Shown: one piece after another, positions 44,178 through 52,367 of the stretch
Position numbering within the stretch: the stretch's first letter is position 1
How the letters are laid out: the number at the start of each line of letters is the position of its first letter
Assembly (NCBI RefSeq): GCF_009917485.1
Contig: NZ_QZDT01000006.1
Location: 62,001 to 126,000, forward strand
DNA: 64,000 bases
From: Parablautia muri
Lineage (GTDB): Bacteria; Bacillota; Clostridia; Lachnospirales; Lachnospiraceae
Reading direction: 5' to 3'
Program-made: the position numbers and the translations under genes
Notes under the pieces: generated by a model
Told to the model about the DNA's origin: nothing
Database searches by the model: none
Seen by the model: the letters and a program-made list of their open reading frames with translations, nothing else

Positions 44178-45755
44178 TTACAGATTTTGCAAATCATCAA
44201 TGGTTTTTCCGTTTAATATTTCAAAGATATCTAAATTTTTTACGATATCGCGGAATCTGTTAAACTTACTATCCTTATCGCCTAGAATTTCCCAGAGTTT
44301 TCCGCTGCACATCTTCATTATTCTTTCCAGCCACTTTAAATCATCTTCCAAAATAGAGATTCTGTCATTCTGTTTCCTGATTAAGTCCGCGTCTTCCTTC
44401 CCCTTTTCCCCTTTTTCCCTTCGCTTTCTAAAATCATTTTCTTTGCTGTATTTTTCCCATTCTTCTTTATAACTTATGCCAGTACATCTACTGACTGCGT
44501 GTGCCACAACATGAATCCGCAAAGCCCGTACGGTTTCCGGATCTGATATATCTTTTGATATTGTGAGTTCCGAATTCTTGAATACTCCTTTATACTCCTC
44601 CGGCGATATTCCTATTGTAAGAATACAGGCAACATCTGCATATGCCTCTCTATAAACCGACATATACAATGATACATATTCCGCCACAAGATTGCCGGAT
44701 ATTATCTCTACCAGATTGTTATGTATAGCCCATTCTATCTCCTTGATGCATGTAAACAGAACTCTTTCCTCTCTATACTTAAATGTTTTTCCACTAATCG
44801 CCACAAGAATATCTTCGCCCAGGGATACAAAAATATTGCTTAACATATCATTCCAGCCATCACATATATTCTGGGATATATTTTTCCTATAGAAAAAACG
44901 CTCATCTGTTATTGTCTCATATTTTTCTATCCGTCTATCAATTGGAAACCACCGTTCCACCAGTTCCTTCTTAATGATATCATCTACTTTTGTATCGCCA
45001 AATAATTTTTCTGTAACAATACAATCAAAATTTACATTTCTGAATAATCGCTGGGAAATGGCATTCAGCACATGAGTTTCCATACGCCGGGCACGATCAA
45101 CCCTGCACCGTTCCTCCTTCGTCAGCACATGATATACTTCATGCAGGAGATATATCGGTGTCTGATGGATTTTTTCAATTTCCGTCTCAGGAATATAGAT
45201 TAATACGACTTTTCCTTCTTTTTCCCGCATATTAAAAAGATTTTCTGTTTCAATATTACTTTTCAGGGAAGGATGCAATAAAAAAGCATATTTATCCTGT
45301 TTATGGAATAAACGAACAAGCGTTGTCAGAATTGCAGAATACGTTATAAATAATTTGGGCGATAAATCATAAATATTTGTTTCTACTGCCTGACTTGTAA
45401 GCATTTGTCGGTCAGAATTAGCGGTGCCGTCAATAACATTTTTATACACATTGGATATCTTACTGATTGCATACTCTATATCTTCAATAATATCCTTCTT
45501 CTCTTTTGCCCTAACTTTGTCTGATAAAGCTTTATTAACCTGCTCTATATAGTAAATAAAAAATAATCTCATGGCTTCTTCCAGAATCTGAAGCTCATAA
45601 TCATAAAACTGACTGCTGGACATCTGTGACAAACCGTTTAATATTCTGAGCAAATACACAGAAAATGCCTCCAGAACCGGCTGTTTTCCCTTACATTGAT
45701 TATATATCGTTATCAGTTCCTTCCTCTGAGTTGCTATCCACCCCAGCATCATCAT
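44178..45755 (-). CDS. Putative HExxH zinc metallopeptidase of a three-gene cassette
   Basis: The 525-aa soluble protein is mostly helical. HEVYH at residues 205-209 (PIYLLHEVYHVLTKEER) has the HExxH zinc motif; EAYAD at 370-374 (SVYREAYADVACILTIG) supplies a likely third Glu ligand in an ExxxD setting, as in gluzincins. The segment before it (KVVLIYIPETEI) looks like the edge strand of a peptidase fold. A Lys/Glu coiled-coil (about 430-490) follows. No signal peptide or membrane helix. Third gene of the cassette: its start lies inside the 3' end of the preceding gene (56-nt overlap), with AGGAGG before three ATGs; the second (45752) has the best spacing. No family recognised. Confidence 0.7.
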   Translation of the reverse strand: MMMLGWIATQRKELITIYNQCKGKQPVLEAFSVYLLRILNGLSQMSSSQFYDYELQILEEAMRLFFIYYIEQVNKALSDKVRAKEKKDIIEDIEYAISKISNVYKNVIDGTANSDRQMLTSQAVETNIYDLSPKLFITYSAILTTLVRLFHKQDKYAFLLHPSLKSNIETENLFNMREKEGKVVLIYIPETEIEKIHQTPIYLLHEVYHVLTKEERCRVDRARRMETHVLNAISQRLFRNVNFDCIVTEKLFGDTKVDDIIKKELVERWFPIDRRIEKYETITDERFFYRKNISQNICDGWNDMLSNIFVSLGEDILVAISGKTFKYREERVLFTCIKEIEWAIHNNLVEIISGNLVAEYVSLYMSVYREAYADVACILTIGISPEEYKGVFKNSELTISKDISDPETVRALRIHVVAHAVSRCTGISYKEEWEKYSKENDFRKRREKGEKGKEDADLIRKQNDRISILEDDLKWLERIMKMCSGKLWEILGDKDSKFNRFRDIVKNLDIFEILNGKTIDDLQNL

Positions 45756-46605
45756 CTTCCTCCTGTGTTAAGATTTCAGATTCCACATTAAAAAATGCTT
45801 CATTATAAATTTCATTGGCATGAGTTAATAATCTTTTCATTTTATAATGTTCTAATATGCTATATATCGAAATCTGATCCACTTCCATCAGCCAGTCATA
45901 TCCACCAAAAGTTTCAAACTTACGTATTTTTATCTTTCTCCCATTTCGTTGGGATAAGCCATCTTCCAACTTTTTTTTAAATATTCCGGCTTTTTGGTAG
46001 TCCTTCACCATGCAGTGTAATCTGATGGAAACCTTCTCATCTTCAATTGCATTTTCAATTTTTTCATAGGATGCCAGGATATCTTCCTTCATTGCAAAGA
46101 CCGTATACATTTTCAGTGCGCTGCATACCTCGCGGAGCTCCATCACTTTCCGTATCCCATCGCTATACTTTTTTGTTTTTGTGACCACAATAATCTCACT
46201 ATGGTCATAAGACCAGTAACTAATGCTCTTTTCCGCCTCATCCAGTTTCTTCTTGATTTTTTCCTGTTCCTTAAAACATATGTTTTCCTTCTTTAATCTT
46301 ATCATTGTAATGAAAAATAAGGCTTCTTCCTGTGCTTCCCAAAATTTTCTGTCTTTTTCGCTATCTTCCGTAAAACAAATCAGCATACGGCAGTTAACAT
46401 TCCCAGCCAATTCTGAAGTCAATTTTCCAAGGCATTTCCATGAGTTGAAATTTCTTTCATCTACCGCCTCCTCTTTTGATATAGCAAATGCGTCAAAATA
46501 GCCTATTACGCAATACGGTCCCAACGGTTCCTTATTTGGATTTATATCATCTCGCAGAAAGTTGTTTTTTAATTGCAGTATTCTTATTGACATGTTTTTT
46601 TCCAT
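45700..46605 (-). CDS. Middle protein of the three-gene cassette, unknown function
   Basis: The 301-aa cytosolic protein has an N-terminal domain with the motif GPYCVIGYFDAFAI (28-41). A central Lys/Glu helical stretch (about 105-150) and an alpha/beta-like part follow (HSEIIVVTKTKKYSDG; VSIRLHCMVKDYQKAG; RKIKIRKFETFGGYDWLMEV). The C-terminus is very acidic (QEEDDDAGVDSNSEEGTDND). The acidic tail is encoded where the gene overlaps the peptidase gene. RBS GGGAG lies 6 nt before the ATG. It overlaps the upstream membrane gene by 59 nt. The arrangement suggests an adaptor or regulator between a membrane component and a peptidase, but this is inference. Confidence 0.65.
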   Translation of the reverse strand: MEKNMSIRILQLKNNFLRDDINPNKEPLGPYCVIGYFDAFAISKEEAVDERNFNSWKCLGKLTSELAGNVNCRMLICFTEDSEKDRKFWEAQEEALFFITMIRLKKENICFKEQEKIKKKLDEAEKSISYWSYDHSEIIVVTKTKKYSDGIRKVMELREVCSALKMYTVFAMKEDILASYEKIENAIEDEKVSIRLHCMVKDYQKAGIFKKKLEDGLSQRNGRKIKIRKFETFGGYDWLMEVDQISIYSILEHYKMKRLLTHANEIYNEAFFNVESEILTQEEDDDAGVDSNSEEGTDNDI

Positions 46606-47965
46606 AAGCTACTCCCTCAGTTTCTTCTGTTCTCTTTGCCGATATCAGCATCCCAAATATTATATTTGACGAATTCCTCCTGCCGCTCATTGTATCTATG
46701 GCAGCTCCAAAATGTCTTATTTTTTCAGTATCCGATATTGTACACAAATTAGTCCATACTTCCCATGAATATGATAAAAAAGGAATATCTTCTGTCCGAA
46801 CCTGCCTCCAATAACACATTTTTTCTATTTTTTTACATTTAAAAGAAATATCGGAATTGATAACTGATTGCAATTCCAGAAAAAGGACAAACAATTGTAA
46901 TTGGCGTGTGAAAATTTCATCAGGCAGAATATCTGCTAAGTCGGAAAAAATTGTATCACAAATTTTCCAACTTCTTTCCGCATTACTGGCAATCATTCCA
47001 TTCATAACACCTGAAATTACCATATGATATACTTGTTCTATTACCGATAGCTGTTTCCCGTCTGCAATATCATTCATTTTCATCTCAGTTGACAGGTGCA
47101 TGATAAAGTCACTAATGTCTTTATATAACTGATTTCGCTCCATATCGTTTTCATCTTCGTTAAAATTCCGGAAAGAAAAGAATATATTAAAAAAATAGAA
47201 CTCATAGATTCTCTCCTGCTTCTTAAATTCCTTATATTCCTGCTCAATCCAATTTTCATTCATTTTCTTTCCTTCCTTCTGGCTGATAGGAATTCTCAGG
47301 AAATCTGCCAAAAGTTCTTTTTTATCCGAAATAAATTCATCACTTTGAATTGCCCGCTCCAAATGCCCTAAAAAATAGAACCATTCATTGTCATAATTTT
47401 CTTCCAATTTAAGGCCCGCCATATATTTTTTTCGTTCAACTTTGCAAATAACTTTTTTGCAATGTCTAAAAGACGTTGACATAAGAATTTGTATCATTAC
47501 AAAAGTCTGTACCACCAAAACATACAGCATAACTGCATACACCGTATATCTCAACTCCAAATAATGAAGCACATATGTACTTAGGGATAATATCCAATTC
47601 ACCACAAACATAATGGGAATTGTACGCGACCCTATCGTATAAGCAGCCAGACGCCTATAAGGTATCCCCAGCCTCCGGTTATCAATTACCCCATAAAAAA
47701 ACAAAACAACCGCAGCAAGCATTGTACCATAAGTTATAACATTTCCACACATTTCCGCCGATGCATTCCATAATGCGTGTTTAATTTTGAACGCCAAATC
47801 CGGCTTAATCAGCATTTCCAATTTATAATACCAAAACCAGTTTAAATCCACACCCAATGCCAAGATAATACAAATCCATCCCAACACAAGAAAGGAAAAC
47901 CAAACCCAATTTTTCCTTGTCTCAGAGTTGTCATCTAATATATTTTTTATCTTTCTATCCTTCAT
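46547..47965 (-). CDS. Four-helix membrane protein of the three-gene cassette
   Basis: The 472-aa protein has four predicted membrane helices in its first third (about 19-41, 73-95, 112-132, 138-162), placing both termini in the cytoplasm. A large, mainly helical cytosolic domain (about 165-440) follows, then a basic C-terminal tail (KKHVNKNTAIKKQLSAR). No catalytic motif or known domain is visible. It is the first gene of the cassette. A possible -10 TAGAAT with a poor -35 lies upstream, so the promoter is uncertain. The RBS GGGAG is only 3 nt from the ATG. The codon use and AT-richness match the other two genes and differ from the flanking housekeeping genes. Confidence 0.65.
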   Translation of the reverse strand: MKDRKIKNILDDNSETRKNWVWFSFLVLGWICIILALGVDLNWFWYYKLEMLIKPDLAFKIKHALWNASAEMCGNVITYGTMLAAVVLFFYGVIDNRRLGIPYRRLAAYTIGSRTIPIMFVVNWILSLSTYVLHYLELRYTVYAVMLYVLVVQTFVMIQILMSTSFRHCKKVICKVERKKYMAGLKLEENYDNEWFYFLGHLERAIQSDEFISDKKELLADFLRIPISQKEGKKMNENWIEQEYKEFKKQERIYEFYFFNIFFSFRNFNEDENDMERNQLYKDISDFIMHLSTEMKMNDIADGKQLSVIEQVYHMVISGVMNGMIASNAERSWKICDTIFSDLADILPDEIFTRQLQLFVLFLELQSVINSDISFKCKKIEKMCYWRQVRTEDIPFLSYSWEVWTNLCTISDTEKIRHFGAAIDTMSGRRNSSNIIFGMLISAKRTEETEGVAYGKKHVNKNTAIKKQLSAR

Positions 47966-48175
47966 AATCTCCCATCATATTATCAGAATTTGCCTTCACA
48001 CACCATCCAACAGGAAACTTATTCCATTCTACATCAAATATTTATTAATTGGAATAAAATTTCACAAAATATTTAATATTTTCACGTTTTTCTGCAAAAT
48101 AAGAACAATAATTCATTTTAAATACTGCTATAAGTATATTTCGTATTACCATATTACATACGACTGTCTCCTGCT

Positions 48176-48212
48176 AAAAATTTTGCATCATAAAATAAGA
48201 TGCAAAAAAAAT
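48176..48212 (-). terminator. Terminator-like hairpin between the cassette and the Cys/Gly-rich gene
   Basis: Stem TTTTGCATC / GATGCAAAA (48181-48189 with 48199-48207), followed on the minus strand by TTTTTAGC. No minus-strand gene ends here, so it may protect the cassette from read-through or form part of a leader. The rest of 47966-48227 is AT-rich and without a gene. Confidence 0.5.
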
Positions 48213-48227
48213 TTTGCAATGGTTGAA

Positions 48228-48254
48228 ACACATACAAGCCATACACATATGATA
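48228..48254 (+). promoter_or_regulatory. Possible sigma-K promoter of the Cys/Gly-rich gene
   Basis: AC (48228-48229), 16 bp, CATATGATA (48246-48254) matches the mother-cell sigma-K pattern AC-N16-CATAnnnTA. The -10 is 34 bp before the ATG. A sigma-A reading (TTGAAA ... TATGAT) has too long a spacer. Confidence 0.45.
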
Positions 48255-48287
48255 AACCATAAAACAAAAAAATTTTGGAGGCTATAT

Positions 48288-48527
48288 ATGAGTGATTTAA
48301 CAGCTACCGGATGTGGATGCGCAAGCACCAACAATAACAATGGATTTGGATGCAGTTCTTTAATCTGGATTATCCTCTTACTGTCCTGCTGTGGCGGATG
48401 CGGCGGCAATGGCGGTTTCTTCAGCGGAAATTCTGACAATGGCTGCGGATGCGACCTCATCTGGATTATCCTCTTGCTGTCCTGCTGTGGCAACAACGGT
48501 GGCAATGGCTGCGGCTGTGGTTGCTAA
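48288..48527 (+). CDS. Cys/Gly-rich duplicated small protein, probable spore or surface component
   Basis: The 79-aa protein is made of two near-copies of one unit: a Cys-Gly cluster, LIWIILLLSCCG, then a Gly/Asn stretch, with a GCGCGC end. About 15 of 79 residues are Cys. The start at 48288 has GGAGG 6 nt upstream; a longer frame reading from 47928 has no RBS. Short proteins of this look occur in Lachnospiraceae, sometimes labelled chorion-like high-cysteine proteins, with no known role. The sigma-K-like promoter and disulfide potential suggest a cross-linked coat or crust protein. The two hydrophobic 8-residue runs could also make it membrane-active. Confidence 0.8.
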   Translation: MSDLTATGCGCASTNNNNGFGCSSLIWIILLLSCCGGCGGNGGFFSGNSDNGCGCDLIWIILLLSCCGNNGGNGCGCGC

Positions 48528-48563
48528 TTAAAGCAAGCATTTCTTTTCATCATGTCTGAAAAG

Positions 48564-48590
48564 TAGGCTCTGAAAAGAGCCTATTTTTCT
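48564..48590 (+). terminator. Terminator of the Cys/Gly-rich gene
   Basis: 8-bp stem TAGGCTCT / AGAGCCTA with a GAAA tetraloop (48564-48583), then TTTTTCT. Confidence 0.9.
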
Positions 48591-48594
48591 GCAT

Positions 48595-48620
48595 ACACAA
48601 TGAATCCACATCATAAAATA
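48595..48620 (+). promoter_or_regulatory. Possible sigma-K promoter of the 48646 gene pair
   Basis: AC (48595-48596), 15 bp, CATAAAATA (48612-48620), 25 bp before the ATG. Spacing is one short of the ideal 16. Confidence 0.35.
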
Positions 48621-48645
48621 TGGAAACAGGTGGGAAGGAGCAGGT

Positions 48646-49338
48646 ATGGATTCAAATGAGCACAACAAGGTAATTGCATTTGACACTCTCTTTTGCACCA
48701 ACCATATACAAATGTTAAAAATCATACTTTCTTATATGGATAATCAGACGCAAAAGTCAATGGCTATTTTTATTAAATTTCTGGAATTAAACTACACGAT
48801 TGACTATTTCAAAAAGCATCCTCATCGCCTGTACAGCTGCGCCCCAAAGGAGTCATCCTTTGATATTTTCAAAATGTGTGCGGAACTGTTCCCCTTTTGT
48901 ACCGAAAGCGAACGCAGGCAGCTAGAGCAAATTAAAGGCGTCTTTCAGGGTATAGAAATGTATAAGGAAATATCCAAAACCATGGATATGATGAAGGATT
49001 TCATGCCTGACATGGCCGATTTTATGGGGGATTCATCTATGAATAACGCTTTTAGCGCCTTTTTTGGGGGAGATGGCTTGAGCAATTCGGGCAATCGCAA
49101 TGACTTTTCTTTTGATGGCGCTAAGCAGGATGATAGTAGTCACTTTTCCCCAAACGGCTCCGATAAGGATGATAATGACAGAGGAAATGATAATAGCAGC
49201 GACAATGACGATAGTGTCAACAGCACCCCTCCGCCTGAAACCGGAGGATTTAATATGATGAACATGCTGATGAATATGCTCACACCGGAGCAAAAACAAA
49301 TGTATGAAATGTTTGGAGGTAATCAACATGCAGAATAA
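48646..49338 (+). CDS. Protein of unknown function, Met-rich ends, possible spore protein
   Basis: The 230-aa protein has a helical N-terminal domain (1-125; LKIILSYMDNQTQKSMAIFIKFLELNYTIDYFKKHP). A Met-rich segment (DMMKDFMPDMADFMGD), a Ser/Asp/Asn-rich disordered linker (about 145-195), and a Met-rich C-terminus (GGFNMMNMLMNMLTPEQKQMYEMFGG) follow. No signal peptide. RBS AAGGAG lies 5 nt before the ATG. The stop overlaps the start of the next gene by 11 nt. Family resemblance to conserved Lachnospiraceae proteins of unknown role; place after a coat-like gene suggests sporulation, but this is inference. Confidence 0.75.
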   Translation: MDSNEHNKVIAFDTLFCTNHIQMLKIILSYMDNQTQKSMAIFIKFLELNYTIDYFKKHPHRLYSCAPKESSFDIFKMCAELFPFCTESERRQLEQIKGVFQGIEMYKEISKTMDMMKDFMPDMADFMGDSSMNNAFSAFFGGDGLSNSGNRNDFSFDGAKQDDSSHFSPNGSDKDDNDRGNDNSSDNDDSVNSTPPPETGGFNMMNMLMNMLTPEQKQMYEMFGGNQHAE

Positions 49339-49597
49339 TTGGATGCAGGATGAATCTTTAAAAAATATCGAACCATACAAGCTTGAATTTCTACAGGCGC
49401 TTGTCTTTGAAAGCAGCAATCTGAAAAAGGAACAGATGCTCCCCTTTCTCATGGCCGTTGCCAAACGCGGACAGGAAAAGAAGGTATCCTTCTCAGATGA
49501 TGAAATAAATGCCATTGTGGCAGTGTTAAGAAAATATGCCTCTCCTGACGAGCTTTCTAAAATCGAGAAGGTTATGGCCCTGCGCTCTCGCAAATAG
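49328..49597 (+). CDS. Small helical protein coupled to the 48646 gene
   Basis: The 89-aa protein is soluble and helical, with a hydrophobic pattern LEFLQALVFESSNLKKEQMLPFLMAVAKRG and an end PDELSKIEKVMALRSRK similar in style to the C-terminus of its neighbour (TPEQKQMYEMF). The start at 49328 has GGAGG 8 nt upstream and overlaps the previous gene by 11 nt, so the two are translationally coupled and may interact. No known function. Confidence 0.75.
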   Translation: MQNNWMQDESLKNIEPYKLEFLQALVFESSNLKKEQMLPFLMAVAKRGQEKKVSFSDDEINAIVAVLRKYASPDELSKIEKVMALRSRK

Positions 49598-49676
49598 CTG
49601 CATTCCTTAAAATTTGTAGTAAAAATATCAGGAAAAGGAAACAACAAACTGCCGCGCTTTGTGCCCCCTTTATTAT

Positions 49677-49740
49677 AAAAAAAGAAGAAACTCCGGTCCC
49701 ATATCTGCCTATCAGGACTTTTGTTTCTTCTTTTTTACTT
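49677..49740. terminator. Bidirectional terminator between the 49328 gene and leuS
   Basis: Long stem AAAAAAGAAGAAAC ... GTTTCTTCTTTTTT enclosing GGTCC / GGACT-like pairs, with T-runs on both strands. It serves both converging genes. Confidence 0.85.
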
Positions 49741-49748
49741 TCCAGCTA

Positions 49749-52160
49749 CTATTTCATTACAATATTCACAATTCTGCCTGGCACATAAATCTCTTTTATA
49801 ATGTTTCCGGTCAATTTATCTGCAATAACTTCCTTTGCCCCTGCGATTACAGCATCCTTCTCCTCATCCCTTGCAATCGCCAAAGTGGCTCTTGTCTTTC
49901 CATTAATCTGAACTGCTATCTCTATGGTGGATTCCTTTGTTTTTTCTTCCTCAAATTCAGGCCATGTCATCTGATAAATCCGTCCCTCATAGCCCATCCT
50001 CTGCCAGATTTCCTCCGTGATATGAGGCGCTACAGGATTAAGCAGGGTAAGCAGGGTTTTAAATTCTCCTCTGGTAACTGCATTTTTCCTGTAAAATTCA
50101 TTAATCAAAGCCATCATAGCGGCAATCGCCGTATTATATTTCAGGCTTTCAAAATCATTGCTGACCTTTTTGATGGTTTGATGCATTTTTACTTCCAAAT
50201 CCTTTGAATATGCATCCTCCCCCGTCACAATCTCCTGCAGTTTCCAAACTCTCTCTAAGAATCTGCGGCAGCCTTTAACACCATCCTCGCTCCATGCTGC
50301 GCTCAGTTCAAACGCTCCGATGAACATTTCGTAGGTGCGCAGGGTATCCGCCCCGTAATCCCTCACGATATCATCAGGATTTACCACATTTCCACGGGAT
50401 TTGCTCATTTTCTCTCCATTAGAGCCCAAAATCATTCCGTGGGAAGTTCTTTTTTTGTAAGGCTCCGGGCAGGGAACTACTTTCTCATCATACAAAAATC
50501 TATGCCAAAAGCGAGAGTAAAGCAGATGCAGCGTTGTATGCTCCATTCCTCCGTTGTACCAGTCAACAGGCATCCAATAATTCAATGCCTCTTTGCTCGC
50601 TAACTCCTTATCATTATTGGGATCCGTATACCGGAGGAAATACCAGGAAGAACCTGCCCACTGAGGCATGGTGTCCGTTTCTCTCATTGCGGGACCTTTA
50701 CAACATGGACAGGTAGTCTTTACCCATTCTGTCATGTGGGCGAGAGGTGACTCCCCGTTGTCCGTAGGTATATAGCTTTCCACTTCCGGCAGCTCTAACG
50801 GAAGCTCACTTTCCGGAATCGGCACATAGCCGCATTTTTCACATTTTACGATTGGAATAGGCTCACCCCAATAGCGCTGCCTGGAAAACACCCAATCCCG
50901 AAGCTTAAAGTTGGTCTTTTTATGTCCGATTCCTTTTTCTACTAAAAATGAAACGATTCTCTCTTTTGCCTCCTCCACAGAAAGACCATTCAGAAAATCA
51001 GAATTCACAAGGGTTCCGGTGGCCACATCCGTAAAAACAGCCTCATTTACATCCACAGGACTCCCCGCCACCACTTCAATAATCGGCATATCAAATTTCT
51101 TGGCAAATTCCCAGTCTCTCTCGTCATGGGCCGGCACTGCCATAATAGCGCCTGTTCCGTAGGACATTAATACATAATCGGAAATCCATACAGGAACTTC
51201 CTTCCCGTTGACAGGATTCACTGCCGAAAGGCCATCCAGCATAACACCAGTCTTATCCTTGGCCAGCTCCGTACGCTCAAAATCTGACTTTCTGGATGCC
51301 ATTTCTCTATATGAGACTACATCCTCCCAGTTTTTAATATCCTCTTTGTATTTATCAATAAAAGGATGCTCCGGGCTCATAACCATATAGGTTACGCCAA
51401 ACAGGGTATCCGGCCTTGTGGTGTAAATGGTCATTTTATCCTCTTTACCTTTCAGAATAAAATCAACCTCAGCTCCGGTAGATTTGCCAATCCAGTTCTT
51501 CTGGGAAACCTTTACGCGCTCCACATAGTCCACACTGTCAAGGCCTTCTAACAGCTTATCCGCATATTCGGTGATTTTCAGCATCCACTGGCTCTTAACC
51601 CTGCGGACCACCTCGCTGCCGCAGCGCTCGCACACACCATTTACTACCTCCTCATTGGCAAGCCCTACCTTACAGGAGGTACACCAGTTAATCGGCATCT
51701 CCGCCTTATAAGCTAACCCCGCCTTAAATAATTTCAGGAAAATCCACTGTGTCCATTTATAGTATCCCACATCTGTGGTATTAATTTCTCTGTCCCAATC
51801 AAAAGAATAACCCAGGGCATGAAGCTGCCCTTTAAAACGCTCCACATTATTTTTGGTTACGATCTTTGGATGTATGTGATTGTTGATTGCATAATTTTCC
51901 GTAGGGAGACCAAATGCATCCCATCCCATAGGGAATAGTACATTATAGCCCTGCATTCTTCTCTTACGGGAAACAATATCCAGTGCCGTATAAGGCCTTG
52001 GATGCCCTACATGTAATCCCTGCCCTGAGGGGTAAGGGAATTCTACCAAAGCATAATATTTCGGTTTCGAATAATCATCAGAGGTTTTAAATGCCCTTTC
52101 CTCATCCCAAATCCTCTGCCATTTTGTTTCTACTTCTCTGTGATTATATGGTGCCACCAT
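49749..52160 (-). CDS. leuS: Leucyl-tRNA synthetase
   Basis: LeuRS charges tRNA-Leu. The 803-aa protein is of bacterial length with HVGHPRPYT (HIGH motif, about 47-55) and [13 protein letters not shown] (KMSKS motif, about 580). The zinc/CP regions show [22 protein letters not shown] and [34 protein letters not shown]. The editing domain holds [17 protein letters not shown]. The start [15 protein letters not shown] has GGAGG 6 nt upstream. Promoter at 52232-52260; the leader is too short for a T-box. Confidence 0.98.
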   Translation of the reverse strand: MVAPYNHREVETKWQRIWDEERAFKTSDDYSKPKYYALVEFPYPSGQGLHVGHPRPYTALDIVSRKRRMQGYNVLFPMGWDAFGLPTENYAINNHIHPKIVTKNNVERFKGQLHALGYSFDWDREINTTDVGYYKWTQWIFLKLFKAGLAYKAEMPINWCTSCKVGLANEEVVNGVCERCGSEVVRRVKSQWMLKITEYADKLLEGLDSVDYVERVKVSQKNWIGKSTGAEVDFILKGKEDKMTIYTTRPDTLFGVTYMVMSPEHPFIDKYKEDIKNWEDVVSYREMASRKSDFERTELAKDKTGVMLDGLSAVNPVNGKEVPVWISDYVLMSYGTGAIMAVPAHDERDWEFAKKFDMPIIEVVAGSPVDVNEAVFTDVATGTLVNSDFLNGLSVEEAKERIVSFLVEKGIGHKKTNFKLRDWVFSRQRYWGEPIPIVKCEKCGYVPIPESELPLELPEVESYIPTDNGESPLAHMTEWVKTTCPCCKGPAMRETDTMPQWAGSSWYFLRYTDPNNDKELASKEALNYWMPVDWYNGGMEHTTLHLLYSRFWHRFLYDEKVVPCPEPYKKRTSHGMILGSNGEKMSKSRGNVVNPDDIVRDYGADTLRTYEMFIGAFELSAAWSEDGVKGCRRFLERVWKLQEIVTGEDAYSKDLEVKMHQTIKKVSNDFESLKYNTAIAAMMALINEFYRKNAVTRGEFKTLLTLLNPVAPHITEEIWQRMGYEGRIYQMTWPEFEEEKTKESTIEIAVQINGKTRATLAIARDEEKDAVIAGAKEVIADKLTGNIIKEIYVPGRIVNIVMK

Positions 52161-52205
52161 CTGAATCCTCCATTCTTGCAGGTACCGCCCTCTCTGGTAC
52201 CGATA
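52161..52205 (-). repeat. Short copy of the dispersed element before leuS
   Basis: Minus strand: GGTACC, 9 bp, GGTACC (hairpin) then TGCAAGAATGGAGGATTC, the RBS unit. Fully transcribed. Confidence 0.55.
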
Positions 52206-52231
52206 TAAGGTTATATATAAAACCAGTCCTA

Positions 52232-52260
52232 ATTTTACCTATATTATGGGAAAAAGTCAA
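52232..52260 (-). promoter_or_regulatory. Sigma-A promoter of leuS
   Basis: Minus strand: -35 TTGACT (52255-52260), 17-bp spacer, -10 TAAAAT (52232-52237). Confidence 0.85.
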
Positions 52261-52270
52261 CTGTGCGGGG

Positions 52271-52308
52271 AAATCATTCATGACACTGTGCCAGTAAATC
52301 ATTCATGA
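52271..52308. repeat. Direct repeat upstream of the leuS promoter
   Basis: AAATCATTCATGA occurs at 52271-52283 and again at 52296-52308, 25 bp apart, just upstream of the -35 box. A possible regulator site; no other evidence. Confidence 0.5.
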
Positions 52309-52367
52309 AAGTCGTAACAGTCCGGCCCGTGCCATTTGCAAAGGCGTCTGTGAACTATCATTGAAAG

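Noticed and set aside
47928-48527. A 199-codon reading of the Cys/Gly-rich gene
   Set aside because: The upstream 120 residues cross the AT-rich intergenic region with no RBS; the ATG at 48288 has GGAGG at good spacing and a promoter-like box before it.
42450-49650. Prophage or integrative element
   Set aside because: The region is AT-rich and accessory in look, but no integrase, phage structural gene, transposase or flanking att-type repeat was found.
52161-52260. T-box leader before leuS
   Set aside because: The promoter leaves about 65 nt of leader, with no room for specifier stem and antiterminator.
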